From: UBA6022 sp038319685
GTDB taxonomy: Bacteria > Patescibacteriota > Saccharimonadia > Saccharimonadales > Saccharimonadaceae
Direction of reading: 5' to 3'
Length of the DNA stretch: 64,000 nt
Assembly (NCBI GenBank): GCA_038319685.1
Contig: JBBQDN010000003.1
Coordinates: forward strand, 62,001-126,000
In this document: positions 26,158-34,831 of the stretch, in pieces
Layout: each line of letters starts with the position of its first letter
Numbering within the stretch: position 1 is the first letter of the stretch
Program-made: the position numbers and the translations under genes
Notes under the pieces: model-generated
Seen by the model: the letters and a program-made list of their open reading frames with translations, nothing else
Databases searched by the model: none
Told to the model about the DNA's origin: nothing

Positions 26158-28680
26158 CTATAGAGCTTTTAAAGCCGCCACCACGGCGTCACGGTCACGG
26201 TCAATTAGTTCGACACGACCTTTGATTTCTGAAATGCCCATCGCAATGACTCGCGTGAGTGCAGGAATGGTGCTCATAGGCGTATAGAATGCTACAAAAT
26301 CCTCTAGTTGGACATTTGTCGAAAGTGCACTTGCACTGTATCGTGGATAATCGCCGTAGCTTTTGTCACCGTCAAACATGTCAACGATCCATTGCCAGTT
26401 ATCACGGATCCATTGCCACGACTGATTTCGGCTTTCGCGGCCACAAACAAGGTATACGAACCAGCGAGGAACGTCCTGGGGACGAATGATCGATGCATCT
26501 TTCATGGAGTCGAGTAGCAGAGCAATCTTTTCGGGGCGACGCGTCGAAGTAATACCAAGACATATATCCTGTTGTAACTCACTTGAGGTTGTTGCTTTGT
26601 AGGTTTCGAATAACGGGTCGAATACTGTTCCGTCATCATATCGAACAACGCTACTGATGATGAGTGGGCGTAGTTCTGGGTCAATCTCGACGAGGTCAGT
26701 GGTTTGGAATAGTGTTTTTGCCTGCTGTAGTGCGTCAGGGTGCTCACCGTAAAGCGTCAGTCCCAGGATGGCTGCACGTAGTTTTGAATCCTCATTTGAT
26801 TCACCTTCGTGCACTGTCCATCCCAGGCGTTGGTACTGTGATAGAGCTATGTCGGCAGCAAATGTCCGCAGTTTTTTTTCTGCCTCTGGGTCGTTTTCGA
26901 CAAATTTCTTGAGTTCATTAATTGCCATCGTCATAATTGTCCAGACTGGTTCGCTGGTTTCGTGACGATAGGCACTCACGAGGCCGATGAGCTGGGCACT
27001 TGAAAGAATGCCTGCTCTGGCGAGCATTGTTGATTCGTCGAGCAACTGAATGCGGTCGATCACAGACAAGTTACCGGCTGCGACTTCACCAACAAGCCGC
27101 TGTAGCAACTCGTCACTGTAATGGGTAATGAAGTGGGCAGTATCAAGATCATTGAATCTAAGCGGTGTCGTGTGATGTCGCGTTACAATAACTGACTTGT
27201 CGGTGAGTAAGTCGGGCATTTCACTACACGGTGACTCAAGAGGAATTGGCCATAATTTCGTGGACGGTTCATGGGGCCCAACAAAAAATTGTTCTTGGGT
27301 CAGTGTCACCTGATCTGCGTCCTGTGTGACATGTACGACAGGGTAGCCTGATTGTGAAATCCATGTTGTCATAAGTGTCGGGATGTCTTTACCGCTCGAT
27401 TCAGATAGTGCGTACCATAAATCATTCTCGTCAGTATTACTGTACGCGTGTTTTTTAAAATATTCACGCAGGCCGGTCCGGAAAGCGTCTTTACCGACAT
27501 AATGTTCGAGCATCCGGAGAAGCCGTGCGCCCTTTGCATAGACAATTGCTCCATCAAATAGCGTGCTTATTTCATCAGGATGGTTGACGTTGGTCTGAAC
27601 GGGTTGGACGCCTTCGACACTATCACGACGTAGTGCCATGATACTTTCGCCTGATGCAAAATCGAGCCACACGTTCCATTCAGGATGCAGTGCGTCGATA
27701 GCGACATATTCCATAAGCGTCGCAAAACTCTCGTTCAGCCACAAGTTATTCCACCATTTCATCGTGACGAGATTACCAAACCATTGGTGTGATAACTCAT
27801 GCGCAATGACAGTGGCGATATATTGTCGACTACTGATTGCTGTCGTTGTTGGGTGTGCTAAAAGAGCGATTTCACGGTAGGTAATGAGCCCCCAGTTTTC
27901 CATTGCGCCAGATCCGAAATCGGGTAGCGCAACATGATCAGATTTAGGGAGAGGGTAAGGAATACCGAAATAGTCATCAAAAAATTCAATCGTTCGGACG
28001 GCAATATCCAGAGCGAAATCAAGGCTATCAAAAGGTTGGGTCGTTGTTGCCCATATGTTTACTTCGACACCACTTTTGGTGTGAGCTGTTTTACGGTGCA
28101 TATCGCCGGTAACAAATGCAAGTAAATACGTACTCATACGCGGTGATGTTTGAAAAGAAGTAACCAGTAAATCGTCTTGCCTGACCTGTGTTTTTACCGG
28201 CATATTACCGAGGACTGTCACATTTGTTTCGGTAGTGAGCGTCACGTCAAACGTTGCTTTGGCTTCTGGTTCGTCAATGCAGGGGAATACTTCACGAGCA
28301 TGATGACTTTCGAACTGGGTTGCGAGTAATTCTTTTTTTACCCCCTCATCATCGTAATAGCAAGGGTATAGGCCATGCATACTATCCGTAATGAGTCCTG
28401 AAAATGCGACCACGACAATATGTTTACTGGCATGAATATCAGGGTGGGTGATATGAAGCTCATCATTGTCACTGATACCGAAATCAGCCTCTTTGCCATC
28501 GAGTGTGGCGGATTCGATCGTGAGGTCTTTAGAATGAAGGACAATTGTCCCTGCATCGATAGGGGAACTACCACGGATAGTAATGATACCTTCAAATGTT
28601 CGGTCATGTCGGTTGAGTGTCAGTGAGAGGTCGTAATGTTCGGGGATGAACTGTTCAATAAGTCTAGGTACTGTCTGCAT
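26158..28680 (-). CDS. M1-family zinc aminopeptidase (PepN-like)
   Basis: An 840-residue gluzincin aminopeptidase that removes N-terminal residues from peptides. 'GSGAMENWGLITYRE' is the exopeptidase motif, and the zinc site is HELSH (His294, His298) with Glu317 in 'NLWLNESFATL', followed by 'VYAKGARLLRMLEHYVG'. The C-terminal third is the helical ERAP1-like domain. No signal peptide is seen, so it is cytoplasmic, where it would recycle imported peptides to amino acids, useful for an auxotroph. TACAAT (minus strand, 28687-28692) ends 6 nt before ATG. Confidence 0.95.
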   Translation of the reverse strand: MQTVPRLIEQFIPEHYDLSLTLNRHDRTFEGIITIRGSSPIDAGTIVLHSKDLTIESATLDGKEADFGISDNDELHITHPDIHASKHIVVVAFSGLITDSMHGLYPCYYDDEGVKKELLATQFESHHAREVFPCIDEPEAKATFDVTLTTETNVTVLGNMPVKTQVRQDDLLVTSFQTSPRMSTYLLAFVTGDMHRKTAHTKSGVEVNIWATTTQPFDSLDFALDIAVRTIEFFDDYFGIPYPLPKSDHVALPDFGSGAMENWGLITYREIALLAHPTTTAISSRQYIATVIAHELSHQWFGNLVTMKWWNNLWLNESFATLMEYVAIDALHPEWNVWLDFASGESIMALRRDSVEGVQPVQTNVNHPDEISTLFDGAIVYAKGARLLRMLEHYVGKDAFRTGLREYFKKHAYSNTDENDLWYALSESSGKDIPTLMTTWISQSGYPVVHVTQDADQVTLTQEQFFVGPHEPSTKLWPIPLESPCSEMPDLLTDKSVIVTRHHTTPLRFNDLDTAHFITHYSDELLQRLVGEVAAGNLSVIDRIQLLDESTMLARAGILSSAQLIGLVSAYRHETSEPVWTIMTMAINELKKFVENDPEAEKKLRTFAADIALSQYQRLGWTVHEGESNEDSKLRAAILGLTLYGEHPDALQQAKTLFQTTDLVEIDPELRPLIISSVVRYDDGTVFDPLFETYKATTSSELQQDICLGITSTRRPEKIALLLDSMKDASIIRPQDVPRWFVYLVCGRESRNQSWQWIRDNWQWIVDMFDGDKSYGDYPRYSASALSTNVQLEDFVAFYTPMSTIPALTRVIAMGISEIKGRVELIDRDRDAVVAALKAL

Positions 28681-28711
28681 ATATCTATTGTAACAAAGGT
28701 ATACTAGATAT
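28681..28711. promoter_or_regulatory. Overlapping divergent leaderless promoters
   Basis: Only 31 bp separate two divergent start codons. The minus-strand -10 TACAAT (28687-28692), with an extended TG, serves the aminopeptidase; the plus-strand -10 TATACT (28700-28705) serves the HNH gene. Each box ends 6 nt before its ATG, so each upstream promoter region lies in the other gene's coding start. Confidence 0.6.
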
Positions 28712-29401
28712 ATGAAACAAGGCTATAGATTGCGGCGTTTGATAGTATTTGCTACATGTCTGGTTGGATTTGGGGTGCTAGTTCTGTCTCATCCTGATAT
28801 GTGGCAGTCGACCATGCCGGTCAGTTCGACTCAGTCGGCAACCGGTCCTGTAATTGATACGTTAAATTCCCTCCCAATTAAAGGCAGGGCTCCAAAAACG
28901 GATTACGCACGGACGCAGTTTGGTGATGGATGGGCGACAGTTCAGGGATGTGATACTCGTAATATTATTTTGCATCGTGACATGCCAAGTAGTGCGGTCA
29001 ACGAAAAGTGCCAAGTGACAAGCGGAACGTTACACGACCCATATACCGGAAAGGACATCATGTTTATGCGCGGCGACACGACCAGTGCTGACGTGCAGAT
29101 TGATCACGTGGTCGCACTCAGCAACGCCTGGCAGACGGGTGCACAGCAGCTGACACCCGTTGAACGTCAGCAGCTTGCCAATGATCCACTAGAATTACTG
29201 GCGGTTGACGGGCCCGCAAATCAACAGAAATCTGATGGCGACGCAGCGACATGGTTGCCGTCAAATAAAGCTTTTCGTTGTCAGTATGCCGCCCGACAAA
29301 TTGCCGTCAAAGTAAAATATCGATTATGGGTGACGCAGCCCGAGAAGGACGCGATCATTACTGTTTTGGCGACGTGTCCAGGGCAACAGCTACCGCGCTA
29401 G
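28712..29401 (+). CDS. Secreted HNH-type nuclease (DUF1524-like)
   Basis: A 229-residue protein with an N-terminal signal or anchor ('RLIVFATCLVGFGVLVLSH'), then the DUF1524/HNH pattern: 'GCDTRNIILHRDM', 'DVQIDHVVALSNAWQTGA', 'NDPLELLAVDGPANQQKSDG', 'PSNKAFRC'. The DH pair and following Asn are the catalytic betabetaalpha-metal core. Four Cys residues could form disulfides, fitting export. It probably degrades extracellular nucleic acid for nucleotide uptake, since CPR cells depend on imported nucleotides. Its 3' end overlaps the convergent SRAP gene by 12 nt. Confidence 0.87.
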   Translation: MKQGYRLRRLIVFATCLVGFGVLVLSHPDMWQSTMPVSSTQSATGPVIDTLNSLPIKGRAPKTDYARTQFGDGWATVQGCDTRNIILHRDMPSSAVNEKCQVTSGTLHDPYTGKDIMFMRGDTTSADVQIDHVVALSNAWQTGAQQLTPVERQQLANDPLELLAVDGPANQQKSDGDAATWLPSNKAFRCQYAARQIAVKVKYRLWVTQPEKDAIITVLATCPGQQLPR

Positions 29402-30070
29402 AGGGATGATCAGCTCTGGTTTATTAAGCTTCATGCTATTCACTTCAGGGTTTGCCATTTTAATCTGTAACATGCCATCAGGATAAGTACGCATACAGTC
29501 ATACAGCGAACTATAATCATCGACGGCTGGATCGAGCCAGGTTGCTTCGTCTTCGGGGCGGAGGATGACAGGCATACGTGGGTTGATCGTTGCCATTTCA
29601 ACATTTGAAACAACCGTCACAACAGCATAGGTTCCCCATTCTACGCCTTCAGGATCGGTCCATGACGAATAAATACCGGCAATCGAAAACAGGTCTTGAT
29701 CTTTGGGTTTGATATAAAATGGCCGTTTGCCATCAGGCGTTTTTTGCCATTCATAATAGCCATTGGCCGGGATAAGGCAGCGACTGTTACGAATCGCGTG
29801 TTGCCAGGTGACTTTTTCAAACACATCTTCAGATTTGGCATCGTAGGTTTTGTAACGAAATACACCGTTTGTATCTTTGGCACGATGAGGAATAAAGCCC
29901 CATTTCATACGTTTTAGTTCAACGACGCCGTCGCTATTGGTGATAACGACAGGTGATAGTTGTGTTGGGCTGATATTATAACTTTTTTTGACACCAGGAG
30001 GAACGCCGTTTGGTAGTTTGAACCTATCGCGGAGTTTTTCTATTTCAAAGAGGGTATAACGTTCGGACAT
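29390..30070 (-). CDS. SRAP-domain protein (YedK/HMCES-like) lacking the catalytic Cys
   Basis: A 226-residue SRAP fold with 'CLIPANGYYEWQK' (active-site Glu retained), 'DLFSIAGIYSSWTDPEG' and 'INPRMPVILRPEDEATWLDP'. Family members crosslink to abasic sites in single-stranded DNA through Cys2 of an MCGR start. Here the N-terminus is MSERYTLF, so Cys2 is Ser; the usual Asn of the NARxE motif is Asp (YDAKSE) and the usual His before RxP is Asn. The start at 30070 is fixed by TATAAT (30080-30085, minus strand) 9 nt upstream. It may still bind DNA without the thiazolidine crosslink. Confidence 0.85.
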   Translation of the reverse strand: MSERYTLFEIEKLRDRFKLPNGVPPGVKKSYNISPTQLSPVVITNSDGVVELKRMKWGFIPHRAKDTNGVFRYKTYDAKSEDVFEKVTWQHAIRNSRCLIPANGYYEWQKTPDGKRPFYIKPKDQDLFSIAGIYSSWTDPEGVEWGTYAVVTVVSNVEMATINPRMPVILRPEDEATWLDPAVDDYSSLYDCMRTYPDGMLQIKMANPEVNSMKLNKPELIIPLAR

Positions 30071-30143
30071 ATTGTCTGTATTATACCTTATTTCATCTGT
30101 TATTAAGAGTAATGAGCTGTTTTTTATTGATTTGATTAGATCA

Positions 30144-30690
30144 ATCCTTACTTTGTTACCGCAAAGTAACAAACCACCTTCTTTTGTGCCAACAAAAGAA
30201 GCAAAAGTTCCCGGGACAACTCGGCCACGCCGAGAACCAGTTGCGATGCCTTCTTGGTCGTCTGCGAAACTCGCGCCGACAGGCGCCACTGTCGGGCTCA
30301 GACAGTCCTCGACTATCCAGGAAAGCACCGCAACTGGCTCTCGGGTGATCCTCACAGTCCCAAACCCTGACAGACCGCTACGGTCTGAGGCTGCAAATGC
30401 TCTAATCTCCAAAGCTGTAATCTCATAATCAGTAAGCGACTTGCGCTCCAGGCCTGGTCATCTGCAGCGACCCGAGGACTCACGGTTTAAAAGACTGGAG
30501 TAATTCGCGAGGACGTGTCCATGACAAATAACTAAAGAAAAGGTAATGGATCGATCCCTGAAAGGGTCGTTCCGCAGCGACCAGTCTTTTAAACTGGGAG
30601 TCCCCGGAGGAGTGAAGCCGACCAGCAGTTTTGCACCACTTTTACTGTTAAAAGTGGTAAAGAGTTTGTTACTTTGGAAAAGTAAGGATT
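30144..30690. repeat. Structured repeat element, copy 2 (complete)
   Basis: The element is bounded by AATCCTTACTTTG..CAAAGTAACAAA (30144-30174) and the inverse TTTGTTACTTTG..AAAGTAAGGATT (30665-30690). Inside the left end is a CTTCTTTTG/CAAAAGAAG hairpin, and inside the right end a CCACTTTTA/TAAAAGTGG hairpin. The left half (to about 30440) is unrelated in sequence to copies 1 and 3 but hairpin-rich (CTCGGC/GCCGAG at 30220-30234). The conserved module (30449-30690) has P2 CCGAGGACTC (30472-30481)/GAGTCCCCGG (30598-30607, one mismatch), and P3 extended to 13 bp, TTTAAAAGACTGG (30486-30498)/CCAGTCTTTTAAA (30581-30593). No protein of note is encoded. Confidence 0.88.
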
Positions 30691-30694
30691 TTGG

Positions 30695-30719
30695 TTTTGA
30701 CAAAGCAAAAGAAAGAATT
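30695..30719. repeat. Partial palindrome related to the 44.6-kb hairpin
   Basis: These 25 nt, just outside the right end of element copy 2, match 44642-44666 at 23 of 25 positions in the same orientation (TTTTGACAA[A/G]GCAAAAG... core). At 44.6 kb the sequence is the right half of a 16-bp palindrome; here only part of it remains. Confidence 0.6.
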
Positions 30720-30770
30720 GGTAAATATTACCTAGCAATACAGAGGTCAAAACGTTACAATAGACCGAGC

Positions 30771-32006
30771 ATGCACGATTTATTTAGCTTTACGGTCCAA
30801 CAAAAACTATCCGACGATTCATTAGCCCGAACGGGAATCATTCATACGGCCCACGGTGATATTCAAACACCGGCATTTATTGTTGTCGGAACAAAGGCAG
30901 CCGTCAAAGCTATGGTTCCCGAACAGGTCAAAGCAGTCCATGCGCAGGCTGTACTGGCTAACGCATATCATCTCTATCTCCAGCCAGGTCACAAATTAAT
31001 CGAACAGGCAGGTGGTATTGGCACATTTATGAATTGGGATGGACCGACATTTAGTGATTCGGGCGGGTTCCAGGTGTTATCCCTAGGTAGTGGATTCAAA
31101 AAAGTCCTCGCGATGGAAGTAGATAAATCAACCGTCGTTGATTCGATTGCACCGATGAAAGCACGTCATGCATTTGTTGATAATGATGGTGTCACGTTCA
31201 AATCACATCTTGACGGTAGTATGCATCGATTTACGCCGGAACATTCGATGCAGGTCCAACACGGCATCGGGGCAGACATCACCTTTGCGTTTGATGAACT
31301 GACATCACTGGTTGATTCGTATGACTACCAAGTCGAATCACTAAACACCCGTACTCATCCGTGGGCAGAGCGAAGCCTGGCGGAAGTGAAACGTCTTCGT
31401 CAGGAACACCCCGATCGTCCGTACCAGGCATTATTTGGCGTGATTCAGGGTGCGCAGTACAAAGATCTTCGGCAGCAGGCAGCCATATTTATGGGCAATC
31501 TCGATTTTGATGGCTACGGGATCGGTGGGGCGCTTGAAAAATCGCAAATGGGCGAGATTATTCAGTGGGTCAATACAATTTTGCCGGAAAACAAACCACG
31601 ACACCTATTGGGTATTAGTGAACCAGATGATATTTTTGTTGCGATCGAAAACGGTGTCGATACATTTGACTGCGTCTCGCCGACACGTGTTGCCCGAAAT
31701 GGTGCAGTATACACCTATGACGGTCGGGTGAATATCAAGGGTGCGAAATACAAAACTGACTTTACGCCACTTTTGGAAGGATGTGATTGCTACACGTGCA
31801 CGCACTACACTCGTGCGTATATTCAACATTTATTTCGTGCCAAAGAAACTCTTGCGGGTACACTCGTGTCGATTCATAATGAATATTTTATTATTAAATT
31901 AGTCGATGATATTAGGGCTAGTATCATCGATGGCAGTTTTTATGAACTCAAAACTTCGTGGCTGAAAAGATATTACGCCAAACGTACCCTTATACCAAAG
32001 TCGTAA
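30771..32006 (+). CDS. tgt: Queuine/preQ1 tRNA-ribosyltransferase
   Basis: Tgt swaps guanine-34 for a 7-deazaguanine in GUN-anticodon tRNAs. The 411-residue protein has 'TFSDSGGFQVLSLGSG', the substrate-binding 'GVIQGAQYKDLRQQAA', 'GYGIGGALEKSQ', 'DCVSPTRVARNGAVYT' and the zinc site 'CDCYTCTHYTRAYIQHL'. QueA and preQ1-synthesis genes are not seen, so the base may be salvaged. ATG 30771 is chosen because TACAAT (30756-30761) ends 9 nt upstream; the reading frame stays open through the right end of the repeat element, but that part shows no Tgt similarity. Confidence 0.95.
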   Translation: MHDLFSFTVQQKLSDDSLARTGIIHTAHGDIQTPAFIVVGTKAAVKAMVPEQVKAVHAQAVLANAYHLYLQPGHKLIEQAGGIGTFMNWDGPTFSDSGGFQVLSLGSGFKKVLAMEVDKSTVVDSIAPMKARHAFVDNDGVTFKSHLDGSMHRFTPEHSMQVQHGIGADITFAFDELTSLVDSYDYQVESLNTRTHPWAERSLAEVKRLRQEHPDRPYQALFGVIQGAQYKDLRQQAAIFMGNLDFDGYGIGGALEKSQMGEIIQWVNTILPENKPRHLLGISEPDDIFVAIENGVDTFDCVSPTRVARNGAVYTYDGRVNIKGAKYKTDFTPLLEGCDCYTCTHYTRAYIQHLFRAKETLAGTLVSIHNEYFIIKLVDDIRASIIDGSFYELKTSWLKRYYAKRTLIPKS

Positions 32007-32020
32007 CGACAAGCACGGCA

Positions 32021-32248
32021 TTGACTTACATGTCTGTTTGTCCTATAGTAACCAGGTTGCGTTGATATGCTCCAATGGTATATCCGCTGCACATTGATAA
32101 ACAGACAAAGATACCACGACCGCTAGATGAGGTTCGAGTGCTTAAAGTATTAAACTTTTGCATCTCATCTAGCAATTCTCAATTTCGAGACGAGCAACTA
32201 GGCTAGTACCTAGGGGCAGATGCCCGTGAGTAACCGCAAGGAGACGAA
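32021..32248 (+). promoter_or_regulatory. Promoter and structured leader of the 32249 gene
   Basis: TTGACT (32021-32026), 17 bp and TATAGT (32044-32049). The ~190-nt leader holds a 10-bp stem, GCTAGATGAG (32122-32131)/CTCATCTAGC (32164-32173), enclosing a CTTAAAG/AACTTT pairing, and ends with AAGGAG at 32238-32243. No known riboswitch class is recognised. Confidence 0.6.
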
Positions 32249-32536
32249 ATGGTCAGTATGGTCGGGTGGCGCGTCAAGCACCGCAATTCTCCGTACAGGA
32301 GAAACCGGACCAGGTATTACCCCAGCGGACGCATGCGTCAGCACGTGCGACGTCGTCGCTCGCTGGTGTTTCGTGTGGTTGTGTTACTTTCCGTCGTTAT
32401 GATGGCTTTTGCGGGTATACTCGCGTTTTCCATCTGATAGAAGGTGAATATGATACTCAGAGAGGACGAGAAACAATAGGTTTTGAGTTCTCTGTTTGAA
32501 CCCTACGCCTGTTATTTTCTATCTTGTCTGTTTATC
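32096..32536. repeat. 13-bp inverted repeat flanking the 32249 gene
   Basis: GATAAACAGACAA (32096-32108) recurs inverted as TTGTCTGTTTATC (32524-32536). A related TGTCTGTTTGTC lies at 32031-32042 in the promoter spacer. A second inverted pair, GGTGAATATGATA (32443-32455)/TATCATATTCACC (32533-32545), closes the 3' side. Confidence 0.6.
32249..32437 (+). CDS. Small basic single-pass membrane protein
   Basis: A 62-residue protein whose first ~38 residues are strongly basic (RRNRTRYY, RRRRSLVFR) and whose C-terminus is a hydrophobic helix 'VVVLLSVVMMAFAGILAF'. It would insert with the basic end inside. AAGGAG lies 5 nt before ATG. No family is recognised. Long structured leader, flanking inverted repeats and many CGN Arg codons set it apart from its neighbours. 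Confidence 0.55.
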   Translation: MVSMVGWRVKHRNSPYRRNRTRYYPSGRMRQHVRRRRSLVFRVVVLLSVVMMAFAGILAFSI

Positions 32537-32557
32537 ATATTCACCCTTGATTTTATA

Positions 32558-32588
32558 ATACCGTCACAATATGTGACGGTATTTTTTT
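32558..32588 (+). terminator. Terminator between convergent genes
   Basis: ATACCGTCACA (32558-32568) pairs with TGTGACGGTAT (32572-32582), followed by a T7 run. It ends the small-gene transcript and, read on the other strand, could serve the surface-protein gene. Confidence 0.85.
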
Positions 32589-32601
32589 GTTTAGCTACGT
32601 A

Positions 32602-34689
32602 TTACTTAACCAGGAATCCGTCGATATCGATATATGATCCACTCAGTTTCGTCACTGTAATCGTATGCAAATCATTCGTCATACCAGTTTTACTATAAAC
32701 AGTTTGCTGAGCCGCGAAACTTGCGGCATAAACACTGACAGTCGTCGCTGCGCCACCATCAACTGACACACTAATAGTGCCACGATCAGCATTTTTTTCC
32801 GTCACAAGTGCAATGTTTGTGCCCGTGAATGTAAAGGTTGCTTTGGCACCGTTATCCAGCGAATAGTGAATACCACCACCGAAATCACCATTACCACGAG
32901 CCTGCGAATCTACCCAGTTACCGGCTGAATAGGCAATAGCTGGATTATTATCGTCGTACAAACTGTAAGTAGTCGTACTGTTGCCGAACGGATCGGTGAC
33001 GACCATGCGGTAACGATTGTACGATCCAGGTATCAAACCGCTATCGGTAAACGTTATAGATGGCGTGTTCCAAAACGTCGTATAGGCAGTGGTTGTATAA
33101 ATCGGCGTTGATCCACCGTTGCGGTAGAGTGCATAGGTAAGCCGGGTATTGTCGTTGTCGGCGGTTGTTTTAAAGCTGATTGTCGCCTGTCCGCTGCTAT
33201 TAGCACTTGTCATTGGTATGACACCATATGTTTTATAGGCAATCGGTCCGTACTTATTCGGTGCTTTACTAGCAATGCCATAGCGGACCAGACCTTGTTG
33301 CGCAACATTTTCGGTTTTGGTAAATTCACCACCCAGTGAAATATAGTTTGTGTTTCCAGTGACTGACCAGGCTGCCTGGCCAGACCCGCTATAGGTACCT
33401 GTATTGAGCGTAGGATACCAGTTTAGCTGGGTACCACGAGGAAACCCACTGTAGTCAGGGTAATAGCTTGTTGATCCACCTGCAGTGTTAAACCCAGTTG
33501 CATACGTAGTTTCTGCGAGTGCGCGTTGGCTGTGACGAGGGACTACTTCAGGAAATGCACCAATTGGTCTGCAGTCATGCGAATGGTTCGTACTATACAG
33601 TACTTGCCCAATTGGAAATGCACTGTAACTATCGCCACGGCAGTCATTTGCCCAAATAATATTCCCGTTGGCTGGGTCTATCGCTGCGCGGCCTTCGAAC
33701 GTGCCGTCACCGTGTGAACTGACATACGCGTAACTAGTTAAATACACCTGTGCACCATTGCTGTCGATTGACAAGCTATTGATCGATGTACCATCGCCTA
33801 ATACGCCAGCAGAATTAAGTTGGTCACGAATACGGTAGCTTGGACTTTGGCTTGCCCATGGGACCAATGCACCCGTATCGAGTTTTACGGCACCAGATGA
33901 CAAGTATGTCGAGGTGCCAATCCGGTTAAAATATCCACCGATAACCAGATTACCTTGGGTAGGGGCGACAACGAGCGCCGACACAGATGCGCCTGATGGT
34001 CCACCCGTAACAGTCACGCTCGGGTTCCATGCTGAAACTAAAGTACCTGATTTTTCATAGGCTGCTAGTTTCTGGCGTGTTTGTCCGCCTGCCTGAGTGA
34101 ATGAACCTCCGATATATACGCGAGTATTTGTTGCGGCAATCGCACGCACGGTATTATTTGTTCCTGAACTAAAACCATTCACCAGGGTATTGGACGGTAG
34201 GTCAAACGCTGCGATGTTACTACGAGCCATACCATCGACAGCAGAGAATTTACCCCCAACGTACAGCCTTGTTCCGTCAGGTGAAACGGCAATTGATCTG
34301 CCTTCGACTGTTCCTGTACCAGTAACTGAATGAACAAAGTTTGTTTTTAGAACTCCAGTCGTGATATCAAACGCCAAGAGGTTACTGCGCGTGACTGTCC
34401 CGGCGCCACCAACAGCAACACCTGCTGGACGAGCCTGGGTGAATCGCCCCGTGGCATAGACCGTGTCACCGACCGTTACCTGTGCCCATACGATACCGTT
34501 GACCTGAACAGTTGGGAGTGGGTCAATTGATACAGTAGCAGGTAGTCCACTTGGCGGTGCTGTATCTGCAGCAACATTTCCGACGATGCCGACAATAGGT
34601 GACAGAATTGCGATGCAGGCGACTGTTACGATCATTAATGAGGTAATAGTGTTACGGACAGATCGTTTTTTGGGTATAGTAATATGCAT
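32602..34689 (-). CDS. Large secreted beta-propeller-like surface protein
   Basis: A 695-residue exported protein. The signal peptide covers about residues 10-42 ('LMIVTVACIAILSPIVGIVG'). The body has repeated blades of the type 'RLYVGGKFSAVDGMARSNIAAF', 'RVYIGGSFTQAGGQTRQ', 'NLVIGGYFNRIG' and 'YISLGGEFTKTENVAQQG', as in actinobacterial delta-60-type propellers. A fibronectin-III-like domain follows ('YALYRNGGSTPIY... YRMVVTDPFGN'), and the last ~110 residues resemble a jelly-roll carbohydrate-binding module ('VSVDGGAATTVSVYA', 'HTITVTKLSGSYIDIDGFLV'). No sortase motif or enzyme active site is apparent. An adhesin or lectin role in host contact is inference. Confidence 0.8.
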   Translation of the reverse strand: MHITIPKKRSVRNTITSLMIVTVACIAILSPIVGIVGNVAADTAPPSGLPATVSIDPLPTVQVNGIVWAQVTVGDTVYATGRFTQARPAGVAVGGAGTVTRSNLLAFDITTGVLKTNFVHSVTGTGTVEGRSIAVSPDGTRLYVGGKFSAVDGMARSNIAAFDLPSNTLVNGFSSGTNNTVRAIAATNTRVYIGGSFTQAGGQTRQKLAAYEKSGTLVSAWNPSVTVTGGPSGASVSALVVAPTQGNLVIGGYFNRIGTSTYLSSGAVKLDTGALVPWASQSPSYRIRDQLNSAGVLGDGTSINSLSIDSNGAQVYLTSYAYVSSHGDGTFEGRAAIDPANGNIIWANDCRGDSYSAFPIGQVLYSTNHSHDCRPIGAFPEVVPRHSQRALAETTYATGFNTAGGSTSYYPDYSGFPRGTQLNWYPTLNTGTYSGSGQAAWSVTGNTNYISLGGEFTKTENVAQQGLVRYGIASKAPNKYGPIAYKTYGVIPMTSANSSGQATISFKTTADNDNTRLTYALYRNGGSTPIYTTTAYTTFWNTPSITFTDSGLIPGSYNRYRMVVTDPFGNSTTTYSLYDDNNPAIAYSAGNWVDSQARGNGDFGGGIHYSLDNGAKATFTFTGTNIALVTEKNADRGTISVSVDGGAATTVSVYAASFAAQQTVYSKTGMTNDLHTITVTKLSGSYIDIDGFLVK

Positions 34690-34831
34690 GATACTGTTAA
34701 TTAAGCACTATTTTTGAAGCAATACAATAGGATACCTATGAATATGCAAAAAAAGCTTGCACATTTGTTACGGATTAGTTATAAATAAATTAACATGAGT
34801 ACAAACATACACATAAGGACAACTTACTAGC

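Noticed and set aside
30071..30412. N-terminal extension of the SRAP gene
   Set aside because: The extension reads through the left half of element copy 2; TATAAT at 30080-30085 on the minus strand and the family start at residue 1 of MSERYTLF fix the start at 30070.
30546..30770. Upstream extension of the tgt reading frame into the repeat element
   Set aside because: The extra residues show no Tgt similarity, the sequence is the conserved non-coding module, and TACAAT at 30756-30761 places the transcript start after it.
32007..32248. Possible tRNA or known riboswitch in the leader before 32249 (a GGTTCGA-like stretch near 32131)
   Set aside because: No cloverleaf or acceptor stem can be drawn around it, and no riboswitch consensus is recognised.
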